Positions 57,871 to 64,000 of a DNA stretch of 64,000 bases are shown here, in pieces. Location of the stretch: positions 491,003 through 555,002 of the forward strand of contig NZ_SJPK01000002.1 of assembly GCF_007859855.1 (NCBI RefSeq). The letters are read 5' to 3'. A program made the position numbers and the translations under genes. This stretch comes from Allorhodopirellula solitaria. GTDB taxonomy: Bacteria > Planctomycetota > Planctomycetia > Pirellulales > Pirellulaceae. A model generated the notes under the pieces. It did no database searches. It saw only the letters and a list, made by a program, of their open reading frames with translations, and was not told the DNA's origin. The stretch's first letter is position 1. The number at the start of each line of letters is the position of its first letter.

Positions 57871-58833
57871 ATGAACCGATCGAGTCGACGCCAACGAATC
57901 CCGTGGCTGGCCTGGCCGAGTATGTTGTCACTCGACGCAGTGTTGGTCTCTGTCGTTTGGCAGCAACTGTTGATGCGCGGCTATTGCCAGCGGGGATCGA
58001 CTTGGACCGAGTCGGTATCGCTTGGGGCCACGGTCTGGTTGATCTACGTCGCCGACCGTCTGCTCGATGCGGCGCGGTTGGACCTGGGCGCGCCTCACAC
58101 CCTTCGGCACGCGTTCTACCGGCAGCACCGACGCTTCTTTCACGCGGTGTGGATCATCGTGCTGGCTATCGATACCTTTGTCGTGATTCACTTTCTGCCT
58201 CACGAGTTGTTGCGAGCTGGCGTGCTGCTCTCTTCGGCAGTGCTGATCTACGGGGCGAGCGTGCATTTTTCACATCGACGCTCTGATGTCGATGCCGGTC
58301 GTTGCTCGAATCCACTCCGCAGGCGACCGCTTCCGAAGGAGGCTCAGGTGGGTTTGCTATTTGCTGTGGGAGTCTCACTGAGCGTCTGGACCGAGATGTC
58401 TGTCGCAGGCGATCGCGGCTCCGAATTGGTGTCGCTAGCCGCCACTACCTGCTTTTTGGCGGTTTTGTTCGGTAGCAATTGTGTGCTGGTGGCTAGGTTC
58501 GAGCGTGACCTGGACCGGGCGCAATCCTTCCCCTCGATCGTGGCTGGGGATTCGCGTGCTCGCGATGGTCGCGTCCCCGCCATGATTCCAAACGCGGTCG
58601 CGTCAACGATGGGGCTGCCGGTGCTGTTGTTGCTATTGCCGATGCCCGTTTCTGTACTCTTCACCGCGGTGCTCAGTGCCGTGGGTTTAGCCGCTATGGC
58701 ATTGAAGTCGCAGCCGGTTCGACCGCAACCGGAGGGGCCTCTCTACCGAGCGACTTTTGATGTGCGTGGAGCTGGGGTGGACGCCGCTGTGTGGATTCCA
58801 CCGTTGGTGATCCTCTTGTTGGGGCTGTTTTGA
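57871..58833 (+). CDS. UbiA-like polytopic membrane protein
   Basis: A 320-residue membrane protein with about seven or eight hydrophobic segments. An Asp-containing motif, YVADRLLDAARLD (about residue 60), resembles the first Asp-rich motif of UbiA prenyltransferases. A second motif is not evident, so catalytic prenyl transfer is uncertain. Its stop overlaps the TTG start of the methyltransferase by 4 nt. Function unknown; a lipid- or quinone-related role is possible. Confidence 0.6.
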   Translation: MNRSSRRQRIPWLAWPSMLSLDAVLVSVVWQQLLMRGYCQRGSTWTESVSLGATVWLIYVADRLLDAARLDLGAPHTLRHAFYRQHRRFFHAVWIIVLAIDTFVVIHFLPHELLRAGVLLSSAVLIYGASVHFSHRRSDVDAGRCSNPLRRRPLPKEAQVGLLFAVGVSLSVWTEMSVAGDRGSELVSLAATTCFLAVLFGSNCVLVARFERDLDRAQSFPSIVAGDSRARDGRVPAMIPNAVASTMGLPVLLLLLPMPVSVLFTAVLSAVGLAAMALKSQPVRPQPEGPLYRATFDVRGAGVDAAVWIPPLVILLLGLF

Positions 58834-59561
58834 CAGCCGGGCAAACCTCGCGATCACAGCGTGGTTACGACCGCTTGGCCGTCCACTATCGCTGGTTGGA
58901 AAGGCTCGCGTTCGGCGGTCAGTTGCAGCGTGCGCGAATCGCCCTGATCGATGAACTGCCCAGCTGGAACCGGATGCTCATTCTCGGTGATGGGGATGGG
59001 CGGTTGCTCGATCGAATGGCCGCTAGAGAGCACCACGGTGCTGGAGACCCGTCTCCACGTCGAGACACCGTGAGAATCACTAGCGTGGACCAGAGCGCCA
59101 AGATGCTGCGGCGACAGCGGATGGGCGTCCCTTTGCATGGGGCAAAGACTGAGCCAGAGGTCGAATTCATCCAGTCCGACGCACGATCATTTCAGCCCGA
59201 CGCGGGCGTATTCGACGTGATCGTCACGCCGTTTTTCCTTGACTGTTTCACAGCGGCGGAGTTGGATGTTCTCGTGCCACGTTGGCTGCGAGGCCTGCGG
59301 CCCGGCGGACGCTGGTACCATGTCGATTTCATCATGCCTGAATCCGGGTGGAAGCGCCGGCGAGCATGTTCCTGGTCGTGGGCGATGCACGTTTTTTTTC
59401 GCTGGCAGACAGGCCTTGAGAACCAGCGGCTGGTCGATACCGAGGCCGCTATTGAACGCTGCGGGCTGGCCAAGGAAGCCGAGCGAATCAGTGGTGGCGG
59501 GATGATCGCCACCCAGATCTGGCGGTTCGACGGCGGGAGCGGAGAGTCTCCGTTGGATTGA
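58830..59561 (+). CDS. SAM-dependent methyltransferase, small-molecule type
   Basis: About 243 residues from a TTG at 58830 overlapping the upstream stop (TTGA); an open GTG start at 58791 lies inside the preceding gene. Motif I is LILGDGDGRLLDRM, in which the usual GxGxG is GDGDG. SVDQSAKML provides the acidic ribose-binding residue, and FDVIVTPFFLDCF is the post-motif. WLRGLRPGGRWYHVDF is the class I signature near the end. The substrate is unknown. It is coupled to the UbiA-like gene. Confidence 0.8.
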   Translation: MTAGQTSRSQRGYDRLAVHYRWLERLAFGGQLQRARIALIDELPSWNRMLILGDGDGRLLDRMAAREHHGAGDPSPRRDTVRITSVDQSAKMLRRQRMGVPLHGAKTEPEVEFIQSDARSFQPDAGVFDVIVTPFFLDCFTAAELDVLVPRWLRGLRPGGRWYHVDFIMPESGWKRRRACSWSWAMHVFFRWQTGLENQRLVDTEAAIERCGLAKEAERISGGGMIATQIWRFDGGSGESPLD

Positions 59562-59589
59562 AAACCTCCGCTCCTTTGCAAGTTGTTCT

Positions 59590-59603
59590 GTAGTGGACGA
59601 GGC
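59590..59603. repeat. Half copy of the hairpin seen at 50393
   Basis: A 14-bp exact match (GTAGTGGACGAGGC) to the left arm of the 50393-50447 element, again between two convergent genes. The right arm is not preserved. Confidence 0.55.
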
Positions 59604-59631
59604 ATTGATGGATCCTGCGTCCCGCAGAGCA

Positions 59632-61479
59632 TCAGGTGTCGATCAGATCTTCGGGCGATAGGATTGGAAGTTGGTTTTCTTCGGTTTCCTGTTTCTCTCG
59701 CCAAGGCTCGTTCTTGCGGTAGGATTCGAGTTCTTGCTCGAGTTGGTCGATCTGGTCGTTTTCTTCCTTTTGGCCCTGCTCGACGGCTTTCTTGCTCCAC
59801 TGGATCGCTTTGTCAAAGTCACCTGACTCGGCATACCCGGCGGCCAGGGTGCTGAGCACGTGGGCTTCGGATTCGTCGGTGAGTTCGACGGCTCGCTCCC
59901 CCAGTTCAACGGCGCGTTGCCCGTCACGAACATCGTCCTGCGGCGAGGTTGCCAGCACCCAAGCAAGGTTGTTCAGGATGCCGGACAGGATCGCAGTGTT
60001 TTCCTCGTCATCCTGGTCGCCGATCTCATCAAGTGCTCGCTCGTAGTCAGCGATGGCTTCGCTGTGTTCGCCCACAGCGAGATAGGCGTCGGCCCGCGAG
60101 CGGAGCACGGCTGAGTTACCGGGTTCTTTCTCGAGGACACTGGTGAGCGTCTCGATCGCTTGGCGTGGACGATCGTCTTGCAAATAGAGGCTGGCCAATT
60201 GCAGTTGGCGGAAAGTATCGTTGGGATTCCGTTCGATTAGGATTTGCATGTCGCTGATCGCATCGGCCATCCGTCCTTCTTCGATCGCGATGAAGCAGCG
60301 GACCACGATCGCTTGGTCGATCTGTTCGACTTGGGGCGCGATTTCGGTAGCAGATTTTAGGTCTTGTTTCGCGGATTTGACGTCGTCGCGGCCCAATGCT
60401 AATTCAGCTCGCTGGAGTAGAGCCAAAGGGTCCTTGGGCTGCATCGCGAGTGCCTTGTTGAGGTCGGCAAACGCTTCATCCTCTTTTTCGAGCATGCGAT
60501 ACAAGATGGCACGAAGTCGATAAAGCCCTTCGCTGGGGCTGGCTGCGATCGCCTTGCTCAGCAGGGCAACGGCATCGTCGGCGCGATCGAGATCGACGAG
60601 TTGTTGCACTGTCTCTTGTGCGATCTGTTGGTTGGTGGGGTCGAGTTCGAGCACTCGTTGGAGGTCCTCGACGGCCCTTTCGACGTCGCCAGCCTGTAGT
60701 TGAGCTCCGGCGCGTTGGCGGAGGGCATCCGCATTTCCCGGATTGGCTTCGATTGCCGCGTTCAGGTCAGCGAGTTTCTTATCGGCGTCTTCTTGGGTCA
60801 CCGCCCGCAACAGATACGCTTTGCTTTGCTCGATCGGGTTGTCAGCGTAGAGTCCGATGGCGGCTGTGGTGGATTCCCGGATGACATCGGTATCCCCATC
60901 GGGCAGCAGATTGAGCTGGGCGATCAACATGTGGGCTTCCGCCAAATCAGGATCATTGTCAATCGCATCCTGCAGTGCTCGAGTCGCCTCGGTGCGCGCC
61001 AGGAGTTGTTGTCGGCCGCGAAGCCGAACCATCGCGCCGGCGAGTCCTTGGCCTCGTTGGAGCTGGACGCTGCCGAGCATCTTGCGAGCAAAGGTATCGT
61101 TCTCCTCGCTGAGCCCTTTCGCGAGTGCGGATTCGATAAGCGCCGCGACAGCTTCGAGGTCGCCGTTGGATTCCGCATCGATTCGTTTCAGAACCGCTTC
61201 GTCCAAGTCGGCCTGTCCAGGATCAATCTCCGCATTGACAGGCGGTGGCGACAGAGGTGGCGCAGGCGTTGATTCCATAGGCGCGGCGTCGGCGGCCGCG
61301 TCTGGCGACTCTTCATCCGTTTCTGCCGGAGTAGCGGTTTCGACTTCCTGGGCCGTGGCGATTGAGGTTCCGCAAGGATGTACGAAGCCGGCCACCAAGA
61401 CCAAGCAAACGATCAGATGAAGCCTGCGTGATCGGTCGTCGATGGTGGCGGATTCCGCTATGATTGAAATTCGATTCAT
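59632..61479 (-). CDS. Secreted tetratricopeptide-repeat protein
   Basis: 615 residues from the ATG at 61479, followed by a signal peptide (LIVCLVLVAGFVHPC) ending in TAQE. An acidic Pro/Ala stretch leads to at least eight TPR units, for example LAEAHMLIAQLNLLPDGDT, ADALRQRAGAQLQAGD, DPLALLQRAELALGRDD and SAVLRSRADAYLAVGE. TPRs mediate protein contacts; the partner is unknown. The C-terminal 30 residues (LEQELESYRKNEPWREKQET) are charged. It is convergent with the methyltransferase gene. Confidence 0.88.
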   Translation of the reverse strand: MNRISIIAESATIDDRSRRLHLIVCLVLVAGFVHPCGTSIATAQEVETATPAETDEESPDAAADAAPMESTPAPPLSPPPVNAEIDPGQADLDEAVLKRIDAESNGDLEAVAALIESALAKGLSEENDTFARKMLGSVQLQRGQGLAGAMVRLRGRQQLLARTEATRALQDAIDNDPDLAEAHMLIAQLNLLPDGDTDVIRESTTAAIGLYADNPIEQSKAYLLRAVTQEDADKKLADLNAAIEANPGNADALRQRAGAQLQAGDVERAVEDLQRVLELDPTNQQIAQETVQQLVDLDRADDAVALLSKAIAASPSEGLYRLRAILYRMLEKEDEAFADLNKALAMQPKDPLALLQRAELALGRDDVKSAKQDLKSATEIAPQVEQIDQAIVVRCFIAIEEGRMADAISDMQILIERNPNDTFRQLQLASLYLQDDRPRQAIETLTSVLEKEPGNSAVLRSRADAYLAVGEHSEAIADYERALDEIGDQDDEENTAILSGILNNLAWVLATSPQDDVRDGQRAVELGERAVELTDESEAHVLSTLAAGYAESGDFDKAIQWSKKAVEQGQKEENDQIDQLEQELESYRKNEPWREKQETEENQLPILSPEDLIDT

Positions 61480-61683
61480 CCTGTATTCTCGCATGGGGTA
61501 TCGTGGTGATTCATCTTCGTGCTCATCCGGCATGTGGACATCGAATTTGTCTGTTGACTACCGGGATCACGCGGAGCTTCTCCTGTTGATTATGGCGAAC
61601 GCGGCAACTGCAGCGAAGGCCAATCTTGACTAAATTAGCGCTTTGTTCGCGGCAATCCATTCCCCTTTTCCCCATACGATCCG

Positions 61684-62667
61684 ATGCCAGAATCTTCCCG
61701 GCGCCAAATTTTTGTGACTCGCGAGCTTCCTGGTAGCGCCTTGGAGCGGCTGGGGCAGGCCCACGATGTCTCGGTTTGGCCGCATCGTTCGCCGCCCACG
61801 GCCGCGGAGCTGCTCGAGAATGTGGCTGGCTGCGATGGGTTGTTGACATTGCTGAGCGACGGGATTGATGAGGAGGTGATGCAGGCTGCTGGGGCCGGCC
61901 TGAAGGTGATCAGCAATTACGCGGTTGGCTACAACAACATTGACCTCGAGGCAGCGAGCCGGCGCGGAATTCGAGTGGGCAATACGCCAGATGTGCTTAC
62001 CGACGCAACCGCCGATCTGGCAGTCACACTTCTGCTCGGGGCGGCCCGGCGGGTTCGGGAAGCCTCCCAGGAAGTCAGCAGTGGCGATTGGCAGACCTGG
62101 GAACCAGCCGGACTGCTCGGGCGGGAGTTGAGCGGTCGCACACTCGGTGTGATTGGCATGGGACGGATCGGAACCGCAATGGCGAAGCGGATGGTCGGCG
62201 GATGGAACATGAAGCTACTTTACACGGCGCGATCGGATCGACCGAAGGTTGACGAGTCACTCGGCGGTCGCCGGGTCGAGTTGGCGGAACTGCTCCGACA
62301 GAGTGATTTCGTTTCCATCCATGTGGCGTTGTGTGACGAGACCCGCCACCTAATCGATGAGGCTGCTTTGGCAGAAATGAAATCGACTGCGGTCCTCGTC
62401 AATACGGCTCGCGGTGAGATCATCGATCAGGACGCCTTGGTGCGATCACTGCGTGATGGAGGAATCTTTGCAGCGGGACTCGATGTCACGACACCTGAGC
62501 CGTTGCCACCATCGCATCCCTTGGTGAAGTCTCCCAACGCGTTGATTCTGCCGCATATCGGAAGTGCCACGGACACCGCCCGTCATGAGATGGCTGAGAT
62601 CGCCGTCGACAACGTTTTGGCTGGTTTGAACGGCCAAGACCTGCGATGCGAGGTGAACCTTGCCTAA
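61684..62667 (+). CDS. D-2-hydroxyacid dehydrogenase (glyoxylate/hydroxypyruvate reductase)
   Basis: A 327-residue NAD(P)-dependent dehydrogenase. The NAD-binding GMGRIG loop, catalytic Arg in NTARGEIID, Glu in TTPEPLP and His in ILPHIGSAT form the complete active site. The N-terminal NYAVGYNNIDL and VGNTPDVLTDATADLA segments mark the glyoxylate/glycerate dehydrogenase group. The exact substrate (glyoxylate, hydroxypyruvate or D-glycerate) is undecided. Its last 8 nt overlap the next gene. Confidence 0.9.
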   Translation: MPESSRRQIFVTRELPGSALERLGQAHDVSVWPHRSPPTAAELLENVAGCDGLLTLLSDGIDEEVMQAAGAGLKVISNYAVGYNNIDLEAASRRGIRVGNTPDVLTDATADLAVTLLLGAARRVREASQEVSSGDWQTWEPAGLLGRELSGRTLGVIGMGRIGTAMAKRMVGGWNMKLLYTARSDRPKVDESLGGRRVELAELLRQSDFVSIHVALCDETRHLIDEAALAEMKSTAVLVNTARGEIIDQDALVRSLRDGGIFAAGLDVTTPEPLPPSHPLVKSPNALILPHIGSATDTARHEMAEIAVDNVLAGLNGQDLRCEVNLA

Positions 62668-64000
62668 ATGGCTCAGCTACTTCCACGACGCGATTCGCCA
62701 GCCGCGTGAGGAATTGTCGAAGCGGCAACACCAATTGCGGTATGGTTGGGACCTGATGGTTTATTGTGGCCGCCAGCTCCAGCGTCATCGAGCGGAGGGC
62801 ATGGCCGCGGAACTGACCTACCGCACAATCTTTTCGCTGATCCCCGTCGTCGTTTTGGGCTTGGTCATGTTTCGGATCGTCGGTGGACTCGACGATGTGC
62901 AAGCACGGGTTGAGAACCAGCTGTACTCGTTCTTCGGCGTTCCTGAAATTCCAACGCAGTATATGCAGGAGCAGGCGGAGGAGGTGAAGGAACAATCTGA
63001 AGAGGCAGAGCAGGAGTCCAAGGAACAGATTGCCAAGGTGCTCTCTGAAGATGACAGCACCGATCCTCCCAAGCCGCTAGTGACGCGGCCCCCGCTCGAG
63101 TCACCAGAACCTGCCGAGGGCGTGGTCCCTGACTACAGCGGGAAAGAAGGGCCCGAAGAGCGGGTCGACGAGGCCTTGGTGGATGCTGTTGCCGAGAAGG
63201 CCGATGATGCGGCCACAGCAATGGAGGCGCGTGCGAGTATCCGGCGGACGCTGCACAACGTGACGTCTCAGATTGCCTCGCTCGATTTCGCATCGATCGG
63301 TGTGATCGGTTTGGTGTTGTTTCTTTACGCCGCTGTCGCGTTGGCCGATTCCACCGAATACCTGTTCAATATCATCTACGAGGCACCCAAGCAGCGTCCG
63401 ATCCACCTGCGACTGGCTATTCATTGGTCGATTATCACGCTCGGCAGCGGCCTGCTGGCTCTGAGCTTGTATCTGTCGGGTGAGTTTGTCGATTGGTTTG
63501 GGACGATGGGAGCGGGCTCGAGTCCCACGTGGTTCCTGCGTCACCTGCTGTCGTTTTTGGCAGGCTGGGTGTTGTTATTCCTGCTGTACTCGATGATGCC
63601 CAATACCCACGTGTCGCTGCGGGCTGCGGCGATCGGTTCGGGCGTTGGCGCTGTGCTTTGGGGGTTTGCTAAATTTGGTTTTCAAATCTATGTCAGCAAG
63701 GCGGTGCCGTACTCGGCTCTTTACGGATCGCTCGGCTTGATTCCGTTGTTCTTGTTTTGGATATACGTGACCTGGCTGATCGTGCTGTTCGGGTTGATTC
63801 TAACCTACACGACCCAGACCATGCGTGGTCGCCGTCTGCGAAGCAGTTTCATTGAGCCCGATGCGGTGCCGTCGGGTGATCCAGACTGGATGTTGCCGAT
63901 CATGACCGAAGTGGCGATGGCGTTTCAACGCGGCGATGTGACCGGTCGACAAGATCTCGCTGAGGAATTGGGATTGAGCAGTCGGGTGGTCCACGACTTG
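62660..64000 (+). CDS. YihY/BrkB family membrane protein (runs off the right edge)
   Basis: 447 residues are present and the C-terminus lies beyond the window. A TTG at 62660 is the first start after an in-frame stop at 62654 and overlaps the dehydrogenase gene by 8 nt. The family core is clear: EGMAAELTYRTIFSLIPVVV, then after an unusually long acidic loop of about 130 residues (EEVKEQSEEAEQESKEQ onward) the ALYGSLGLIPLFLFWIYVTW segment. About six membrane spans are seen. The family was once called ribonuclease BN, but its members are membrane proteins of unclear function. The last residues look like the start of a helical cytoplasmic domain. Confidence 0.85.
   Translation, partial: MPKWLSYFHDAIRQPREELSKRQHQLRYGWDLMVYCGRQLQRHRAEGMAAELTYRTIFSLIPVVVLGLVMFRIVGGLDDVQARVENQLYSFFGVPEIPTQYMQEQAEEVKEQSEEAEQESKEQIAKVLSEDDSTDPPKPLVTRPPLESPEPAEGVVPDYSGKEGPEERVDEALVDAVAEKADDAATAMEARASIRRTLHNVTSQIASLDFASIGVIGLVLFLYAAVALADSTEYLFNIIYEAPKQRPIHLRLAIHWSIITLGSGLLALSLYLSGEFVDWFGTMGAGSSPTWFLRHLLSFLAGWVLLFLLYSMMPNTHVSLRAAAIGSGVGAVLWGFAKFGFQIYVSKAVPYSALYGSLGLIPLFLFWIYVTWLIVLFGLILTYTTQTMRGRRLRSSFIEPDAVPSGDPDWMLPIMTEVAMAFQRGDVTGRQDLAEELGLSSRVVHDL

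Noticed and set aside
1-64000. tRNA, rRNA or riboswitch genes
   Set aside because: I saw no convincing T-loop/anticodon arrangement, rRNA signature or known riboswitch core; a covariance-model scan would be needed to exclude small RNAs.

Overview
The window reads as chromosomal DNA of a planctomycete, most likely a Pirellulaceae/Rhodopirellula-type marine bacterium. This is inferred from several things. There is a secreted formylglycine-type sulfatase, a sialidase-like protein, a GH43 enzyme and an AlgE-like porin. Menaquinone is made by the futalosine route. A Ser/Thr kinase and very large, family-orphan secreted proteins are present. Start codons are often GTG or TTG with little Shine-Dalgarno sequence. 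Many palindromic repeats lie between genes. No rRNA, tRNA, CRISPR array, insertion sequence or prophage was recognised.

Layout. 1-5.7 kb: the 5' end of a secreted prolyl oligopeptidase, a 4x81-bp repeat array, a modABC molybdate/tungstate importer, a Tat-exported sialidase-like protein and a membrane-anchored DNase I-like protein that has lost its catalytic residues. 5.9-15.6 kb: the 2-oxoglutarate dehydrogenase E2 subunit, a rhomboid protease, YceH, a PhoD phosphatase with a membrane protein, an Aas-type acyltransferase/acyl-ACP synthetase, the wreck of a toxin-antitoxin pair among short palindromes, and a CxxCH haem-type protein. 15.8-26.6 kb: a Ser/Thr kinase, the coupled dapB-mqnD pair, an alginate-export porin, a double esterase fused to an SMP-30-like propeller, and glutamyl-Q tRNA(Asp) synthetase. 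26.7-37.1 kb: a three-gene unit of ECF sigma factor, transmembrane vWA protein and a 2313-residue membrane protein. 37.3-45.1 kb: a small lipoprotein, a HAD phosphatase, the menaquinone genes menG-ubiX-mqnP-mqnE, a sulfatase and an EF-hand protein. 45.1-46.5 kb: a GxxExxY nuclease-fold gene whose 5' end and upstream hairpin are tandemly copied. 46.5-64 kb: a Rho-N protein, SDR, GH43, fliN-fliO, PlsC, a lipoprotein, polA followed at once by an 8x77-bp array, a DUF4430-like lipoprotein with a UbiA-like protein and a methyltransferase, a TPR protein, a hydroxyacid dehydrogenase and the start of a YihY/BrkB protein.

How the genes work together. MqnE and MqnD are futalosine-pathway enzymes, MqnP is the prenyltransferase, UbiX makes the prenyl-FMN cofactor for a UbiD-type decarboxylase (not in the window), and MenG does the final methylation. 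The sulfatase, sialidase-like protein, GH43, esterases and AlgE-like porin fit the use of sulfated or acidic polysaccharides. The sigma-vWA-giant protein unit looks like an envelope sensing or assembly system whose job cannot be named from sequence.

The least ordinary content is the repeat landscape. At least five unrelated palindromic families lie between genes: 81/77-bp arrays built from two inverted copies of one 16-bp core; a 24-bp-stem hairpin amplified with the start of a GxxExxY gene; a 25-bp-stem hairpin inside a reading frame; a 22/23-bp hairpin between convergent genes; and several small palindromes around a dead toxin-antitoxin locus. The GxxExxY-hairpin locus is the best candidate here for an undescribed nuclease-repeat partnership, by analogy with RAYT/REPIN. 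That is a hypothesis.
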